A DNA stretch of 64,000 nucleotides from Fragilaria crotonensis (taxonomy: Eukaryota > Bacillariophyta > Fragilariophyceae > Fragilariales > Fragilariaceae). The stretch is taken from positions 37,962 through 101,961 of the forward strand of contig JAKSYS010000160.1 of the NCBI GenBank assembly GCA_022925895.1, in the 5' to 3' direction. The translations under genes and the position numbers were made by a program. The notes under the pieces are model-generated. The model was given only the letters and a program-made list of their open reading frames with translations, did no database searches and was not told the origin of the DNA. The first letter of the stretch is position 1; each line of letters begins with the position of its first letter. Below are positions 58,298-64,000 of the stretch, piece after piece.

Positions 58298-59042
58298 GGA
58301 GATGTTAAGAATTTGCATAGGTAGAGTTAGATTCTTGCAATAGTTTACAAAGCTACATTGCCAAATACATGTTTTATTTGTTCAGATCGTCCATGGATGC
58401 GATTCGTCGCAATGCTTACTTCCATAAATAGTTGAGGCAACACGGATTCTAGGTCCATAGTACATACTGATGCCATCAACGAGCTCCAAGTTGCAAAGTT
58501 GCAGTGATCCAAGCGCCCAAGGATCAGCACCTCGAACCCGAACACACCCGCGACTTAAAGATCGTGTCGACCATCCAATACTGTGCGTGAACGTAAGAAT
58601 CACCGTAAAAGTTGAAGTCCAGAAATCATCCGGGTGTTTTTGAGCCCTTTACTGGCGAGTTATAGTACTGTAGTACTATGCTGTAGGCAGTAGTGTCCAC
58701 CAGTAGTCCTGTATTGCGAGTACGCATGAAGTGTTCGAATTCGGATTCGGGGCAGCCGGCAGCCAGAACCAACGCGTGCTGCATTGTCGGCACTGTATGT
58801 GCGTACCTTGTACTACTTGTACTACCACAGGTACGTAAATGCCAAACGTAGGTACAAACCATCCACCAAGGACAAACAGACTTGAGGGGAACATCATAGT
58901 ATAATTTTCAAGCGTCATCGGCTTGTTAAGAACAAACCTCACACTCTCGCGTCTTTAGAGTAGAGACAAGACAACGTGGTTTGTTCAGATTTAGTCGTCC
59001 TCTCCGACTCCATTTACAGTCCTCATTTGAAGATATCCAACC
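58298..59042. other. Spacer between TauD-like and P450 genes
   Basis: GTAC words lie at about 58660-58860 (atagtactgtagtactatgc, gtaccttgtactacttgtac). No ORF is supported. The right end holds the P450 promoter. Confidence 0.4.
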
Positions 59043-61362
59043 ATGTATCGATCTGGATGGTCAACAGCCGTGTCAGCGCTAGTGGTTTCGCTCTTGTCAC
59101 TCTCCTACATCCCAAATTCGACATGCTTTGCACCCATCACATCCAAGGGTCGCCCAACTGCGCGACGCGTGTCACAGCTGGACAAGGCATCCACTGACGA
59201 AACAATCAGCAATATTCCACAAGCACTCCGAACGCCAGGACAAGGCATCCCGCCTCGCAACAGTCAAATTCAATTGCTCGATCCGTCGACCTATGAGTCG
59301 CAGCTCATCCAATCTTGGAACACCCCCGAGTCACAAAAGGGCTTTGATTGGGAGATTGAAAAGGCCAGAAGGTTTTTTGCTGGACTTAGATTAAGAGAAG
59401 ATGGAGTCTGGGTGAAGAAGCCGTCGTTTTTCGACTTTCTTGTAAATCAGAGCCGAGCGGCCTCGGTCAGTTCCGACGCTCCCAAGCCAGTTAATGTGAT
59501 TGATGTCATTTCCCTCGTGACCATCAACATCTTAACCAACTTGGGCTTTGGCACAGGTATGGCTGCGGTACCCGATGCTGTCATTCAAAAGTATGAGGGA
59601 TCTTTCTTTTCCTTCATCAAGGGTGTCCTCGGCGGGGATCTACAAACCCTCGCTGGAGGTCCCCTCTTCTTGTTGCTGGCCAAGTATTACCATGACTATG
59701 GACCCATTTTCAATCTTTCCTTTGGTCCCAAATCTTTCCTTGTGGTTTCTGATCCAGTCATGGCCCGACATATTTTGCGTGAGTCAACCGCAGAACAGTA
59801 TTGCAAGGGTATGCTAGCGGAGATTTTGGAACCCATCATGGGCAAGGGACTAATTCCAGCAGATCCTGCCACTTGGAAGGTAAGCGCCATGTGTTTGTGT
59901 GGGAGAGAGTTCAGAAGGCGAAATTACTGAGCGTTCAGGATCTGACACTTCGCTCTCTCTCGTCTTCGTTTCGCAGGTCCGTCGTCGGGCCATTGTTCCC
60001 GGGTTTCACAAGAGATGGTTGCTCCGCATGACAGATATGGTGGCGGACAGGGCCGAAATTTTGGTCAATGACTTGGCCAGCAAGCAAGGTACAGTTGTCG
60101 ATATGGAGGAGCGCTTCTGCTCGGTCACACTCGATATTATCGGCAAGGCTGTTTTCAATTATGACTTTGGATCTGTCTCAAAGGAGTCACCCATTGTCAA
60201 GGCAGTATATCGCGTCCTTCGGGAGGCAGAACATCGATCATCATCCTTTATCCCTTACTGGAACTTGCCGTACGCGGACAAGTGGATGGGTGGACAAGTA
60301 GAATTTCGCACTGATATGTCCATGCTGGATGATATCTTGGCAGACCTCATCAACGACGCAGTCTTGACGAGAAAAGAGGCAACCGTCGAAGAGTTGGAGA
60401 TTCGAGACAACGAGATTGACCCGTCATTGTTGAGATTTTTAGTTGACATGCGCGACGAGGACTTGACGTCCTCTGTTCTTCGAGATGATTTAATGACCAT
60501 GTTGATTGCGGGGCACGAAACGACAGCTGCCATGCTGACGTGGACGCTCTACGAATTAGCTGCAGGCGACCAGGACATGTTCCGAGAAATTCAGGCCGAA
60601 GTCAGAACCGTGTTGAGCAACAAGGATCGTCCTAGCTATGACGATTTGATGGAAATGAAGAAATTGCGGTATGCCCTGATCGAGGCATTGCGTCTGTACC
60701 CAGAGCCTCCTGTCTTGATTCGTCGAGCCCGAACAGAAGACAAGCTTCCAGCAGGCGGGTCAGGGCTTAAGGATGGTGTCAAAGTCCTGAGGGGGACTGA
60801 TATATTTGTGTCTACATGGAACTTGCACCGATCGCCCGAACTGTGGGACGATCCGGAAACGTTCGACCCAACGCGATGGGAACGAGAGTTCAAAAATCCG
60901 GGGGTCGAGGGATGGAAGGGATATGATCCGTCCAAGGTGACTGGGTTCTACCCAAACGAACAGGCAGCCGATTTTGCTTTTTTGCCATTTGGTGGAGGAG
61001 TACGAAAATGTGTAGGTGATCAATTCGCTATGATGGAGGCCATTGTGACCATGGTGAGTACTTTATCAACGATTTTCAGCTGTGCATACAGCCTTTTTCT
61101 GACTGTTTTGTGTCTGCATTTTTGTTTGCAGTCGATGATGTTGAACAATTTCGACTTTACATTCGCTACGAGTAAGGAGGATGTTGGGATGAAGACTGGA
61201 GCAACCATTCACACCATGAATGGTCTGAACATGTATATTCGCAAGGTAGACCCAACACTCCCTTTGCCAACATCTAATGGTTGGTGGGAAAAACAGCATC
61301 TGAAACGTGGTTTGCTTGTGAATGGGATGTCACGTGAATCTGAAGAGCCTGTTGCGTCGTAG
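59043..61362 (+). CDS. CYP97-type cytochrome P450, plastid-targeted (carotenoid hydroxylase-like), three exons
   Basis: Exons 59043-59879, 59977-61053 and 61132-61362 give 714 residues. The leader is a signal peptide ending NSTC-FAP. After a long N-terminal extension the P450 fold shows WKVRRRAIVPGF (helix C), AGHETTAAMLTWTLYEL (helix I), the ExxR motif EALRLYPEPPVLIRRAR, and the heme loop FLPFGGGVRKCVGDQFAMME with the Cys ligand. This pattern is that of CYP97, which hydroxylates carotenoid rings (LUT1/LUT5 in plants). Diatom CYP97s are thought to act in xanthophyll synthesis. The second intron (61054-61131, 78 bp) is in frame with no stop. All key residues are present and the frame is intact. 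Confidence 0.9.
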
Positions 61363-61537
61363 AACAACATTGAGGCGGTGACAGGCTTGACACAAAACGA
61401 TTAGAAACAGAAAGAGCTCGCCAACAATTATAGCTATATACGAATATCTCAATATCCTGCTTAACGTGCAAGAACCTTTCATACACAAAACCAGCTATCG
61501 ACTTGCGTTCGGCCACAATTGATGATTCGGCAGAGTT

Positions 61538-62689
61538 TTAGAACAGCAATGGCTCCACCCTTGTGGGCAGTCGTTTCGTAGGATCATCTCTCTGCCAATG
61601 ACTGCCTGCGCGATCCAATAAATGTTTGAAATCGTCCTGAGGAGGGTACTTTTGAGTAAAGTATGCGGCAACTTGTTCGACATTCTCAGAATTCACATCA
61701 GCGATGTACACCGTTGCGGCCATTCTCATTTCGCCTTTCGCAAGGTAATCACATGCGGCAGTGGCGTGTGCAACGCTGTCGCCCACCATGTTTGCCTCAT
61801 TCAGTTTATACTTGTACTTTCCAATGATGGCTTGGTTGTCCCACTGCTCCAATTCAAGTTCAGGCCCCGAGTCTGTCGCGAGTATCAAGGGGATGATCAG
61901 GTTGAATCCCTTGCCTGCAACGTCTGTAATGTCGTTATGCATGTACCCTTTCGAACAATGCGAAACTCCAATGAAGCTGAGATGGTAGGCGACAAGACCA
62001 TCGAAACCAAATTTCTTCCCGATGCAGTGTAGGACTTTGTCGAAGCCACCCTTGCTTAATACCTTCAAGAATTCAATGTGAGTCCTTTCATCAAAGGGTG
62101 AAATCCAATGAGTATTAGAGGCCCATTTCAACCCTGGTCGCTGAATGTACCAATCATGGTCGCGCAAGCGTATCTTGGAGAAGGAGCCTGGCACCAGCGG
62201 ACTATCATTGACCAGCAGCGACCAAAAAGCCTTTGTGATTCCAGTCTCGTCACAAAACTCCAACAAAGTCTCTGTAAGTTCGGGATCGAGTCCCATCCGA
62301 TAGCTGTGTGGCGAGACGCGCTCTCCTGTAGACTCCCATCTGACTGGCGCGATTGTGTTTGGGAGGAGAGTGCCAGATTCAAAATCCAGGGCCGTAAGCG
62401 TTTGAGTGCTGCGTAGCGCAAGCGACTTTTGACCAAGCCGATTTCCTCGAGGCTGTTGCTTGAGGCTAGTATAGGGCGCGAACGCATCGCCTTTGTGCAC
62501 ACATAATGCAACAACGAGCGCGATCCATGGGAAAAGGTACCGGAATCGAGTGCACTTGGGAACGGCAGAGGTGTAGTTAACGGCGTTTCTCCACCGTTTA
62601 ATTGTTGAAATGATTCGAGCTGTCGTAGTGATGATTACCAGCAGACTGAGGATTGGAGCAATTATCGGGCTGACATGCGACCTCGGCAA
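61538..62689 (-). CDS. Unknown protein with ASAF-type plastid leader, possible 2-oxoglutarate-oxygenase-like fold
   Basis: The open frame gives up to 383 residues, but no in-frame ATG precedes the leader. The true start is therefore missing through a frame slip, an upstream exon or a non-ATG start. A hydrophobic stretch (FPWIALVVALCVHKGDA) is followed by FAPY, a typical ASAF-FAP plastid junction. Around residues 250-330 the pattern GYMHNDITDVAGKGFN (His-x-Asp) and GDSVAHATAACDY (His), then MRMAATVYIADV (Arg), recalls the metal and co-substrate residues of a double-stranded beta-helix oxygenase. I do not recognise the family. It is single exon, convergent to the P450 gene with about 175 bp between their ends. 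Confidence 0.6.
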   Translation of the reverse strand: MPRSHVSPIIAPILSLLVIITTTARIISTIKRWRNAVNYTSAVPKCTRFRYLFPWIALVVALCVHKGDAFAPYTSLKQQPRGNRLGQKSLALRSTQTLTALDFESGTLLPNTIAPVRWESTGERVSPHSYRMGLDPELTETLLEFCDETGITKAFWSLLVNDSPLVPGSFSKIRLRDHDWYIQRPGLKWASNTHWISPFDERTHIEFLKVLSKGGFDKVLHCIGKKFGFDGLVAYHLSFIGVSHCSKGYMHNDITDVAGKGFNLIIPLILATDSGPELELEQWDNQAIIGKYKYKLNEANMVGDSVAHATAACDYLAKGEMRMAATVYIADVNSENVEQVAAYFTQKYPPQDDFKHLLDRAGSHWQRDDPTKRLPTRVEPLLF

Positions 62690-63371
62690 TTTACAATTTA
62701 CAGTTTGCCTCTCAACAAGGTCTTTTCCACACGTGTTTGATGTTAGAATGTGTCACGTGCACGTGCTTGATTGTTTCACAGTGTTCTCTGGTGGTAGCAG
62801 GCGTTCGAGGTTGACATATGCTCGGCATTTGGTTTGGTTGGTCTTGCGAATTTGCAGGTATGATACTGTGTGTGGGATTTGGGAGTACGCGATGAATCCG
62901 AGTCCCGAGGAGTACGAAATACTGTACACTGTACGTACATACATGATGTATGCAGACGTGTTCACATTTCATATATATGTATAACGTGAATGCACATGAC
63001 AGAGACATGTACATACTGACTTGTACTCCCAGTTCACAATTCCTGTCATCTCATTTTTTGTTTCGACGAGTTTCGGAGAATGAATTTTATGAGTTACTGC
63101 AACTGTGAACTGTGAACATTTACGAAGGCCCTCCTGTACTGTACATACATTCTACAGGATTACCGTACAAGGTATCTCGGATCCCGGATACATGTTAAAA
63201 ATGTCCCATGCAGTGTGGATACGACAGACAACAATGGATACTCGCAGTCTTATCATACGTGGCAAGCTACTTGCAGCTGTCTTCGCTCGAAATTGAAACC
63301 ATCATTTACTGCATACTGGTACCGTCAGCCTGACTCTCGTTGGTGGTTGTGTTGCATTGTTGGGATGGGGA

Positions 63372-63748
63372 GTCGCGGGCAGGCTGTGTTATTTTGGGAA
63401 AGTTCCCCAAAACACCAAAATAACTTTATTTCGGGACATTTTTGAAACTTATTTTGGGAACTTTAATTGGGAACATTACAGTACACAGTACAGTGTGAGT
63501 CCTACGTCATTGCTACGTGGATCGTCAGTACATCGATGATATCATACAGTAAAACAGTAATTCAGTACTACTTTGACCGAGTCGCCAGTACGACGCCAGT
63601 CCAAAAAAGATTCGGGCGATGGCCAGTTGATATCTAATGAATCCTACGTATTCTACACGGTTTAAATCGGGAACTTTTAAAATGTTTAATTGGGAACAAA
63701 TTCCCAAAATAAGAAAAAGTTCCCAAAATAACACAGCCTGGTCGCGGG
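63372..63748. mobile_element. hAT-type miniature inverted-repeat element (MITE) with 8-bp target-site duplication
   Basis: The element body is 63380-63740 (361 bp). It begins caggctgtgttattttggga and ends with the reverse complement tcccaaaataacacagcctg. It is flanked by an identical 8-bp word gtcgcggg at 63372-63379 and 63741-63748. An 8-bp duplication and a TIR starting CAGG are usual for hAT. The inside has no coding capacity but repeats gggaac/ttcccaaaataa motifs. Confidence 0.88.
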
Positions 63749-63971
63749 TCGCGGCGTCCCTCACTGAATACGGAGTAACCAGGTACTGGAATACTGTATA
63801 CTCTTACCGCAGTATTCAGTACTCCATTACGTACTCCGGACATGTCTATTGTCTATGCCATATGCATACAGCCAGTATGTCATACTTCATACTTCAAAAA
63901 GGTTTCTGAGAAAGTCTCTAGCACATGAAGCTGCTCTAGAGTCTTTTTGACTTTGACTATTCCGCAGAGTG

Positions 63972-64000
63972 CTACTACTATTACTACTACTACTACTACA
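63972..64000. repeat. TAC trinucleotide microsatellite, cut by window end
   Basis: ctactactattactactac and further TAC units up to the last base, with one interruption (tat). The full length is unknown because the window ends inside it. Confidence 0.85.

Larger units (their letters stand above)
62690..64000. other. Right-edge spacer with GTAC-rich DNA, a hAT-type MITE and a TAC run
   Basis: Contains GTAC-rich parts (62920-63050 and 63780-63840), the MITE at 63380-63740 (listed separately) and a (TAC)n microsatellite at 63972-64000 that runs to the window end. Short ORFs have no recognisable domains. Confidence 0.5.

Overview
The window looks like nuclear DNA of a marine pennate diatom, most probably Phaeodactylum tricornutum or a close relative. 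Four things point there. Genes are compact, with short GT-AG introns (66-139 bp). Several N-termini carry the diatom two-part plastid address: a signal peptide ending at an ASAF-like Ala/Gly-Phe-x-Pro. There is a head-to-head pair of bHLH-PAS factors of the RITMO1/bHLH1 type, and a diatom copia-type gag fragment sits at the left edge. The species is inferred from the sequence alone; no database was searched.

Layout. 0-1 kb: copia-type gag remnant (-). 1.3-2.4 kb: secretory CRAL-TRIO protein (+). 2.6-6.4 kb: second-largest subunit of RNA polymerase III (-). 6.9-9.3 kb: USP22/UBP8-like SAGA deubiquitinase (-). 9.3-11.6 kb: no gene. 11.6-13.4 kb: secreted ankyrin protein (+) and a two-exon unknown (-). 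14.3 and 24.0 kb: two paralogous TLC-domain membrane proteins (-), with a CTC1-like multi-OB protein (16.1-19.5, -) and a two-exon unknown (20.4-21.3, -) between them. 25.8-27.0 kb: cis-prenyltransferase (+). 27.4-32.9 kb: the divergent bHLH-PAS pair, whose spacer holds a decayed PIF/Harbinger-type element and a telomere-like heptamer array. 33-37 kb: TMEM151-like protein (-), NOL/NYC1-like reductase (+), plastid atypical SDR (-). 39-41 kb: DUF445 protein (+) and the mtHsp70 escort protein Zim17 (-). 41.4-45.4 kb: a complete PIF/Harbinger transposon with TIRs and TGA target-site duplication, just upstream of ZIM17. 46.9-53.2 kb: PPR protein (+), SUMO E1 subunit UBA2 (+), heat-shock-factor protein (-). 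54.6-62.7 kb: four consecutive genes with plastid-type leaders: a DUF2499-like membrane protein, a TauD-like dioxygenase, a CYP97-type P450 and a possible 2-oxoglutarate-oxygenase-like protein. 63.4-63.7 kb: a hAT-type MITE with 8-bp target-site duplication.

The coding genes are mostly housekeeping: transcription, chromatin, SUMO, telomere, isoprenoid and mitochondrial import functions. The clock-type bHLH-PAS pair and the plastid oxygenase neighbourhood stand out. The spacers are rich in GTAC-containing palindromic words.

One caution applies throughout. At least eight conserved genes show reading-frame slips, mostly one missing base next to a 2-4 base run. They look more like consensus errors than pseudogenisation, so affected genes are annotated as single loci and the slip position is given.
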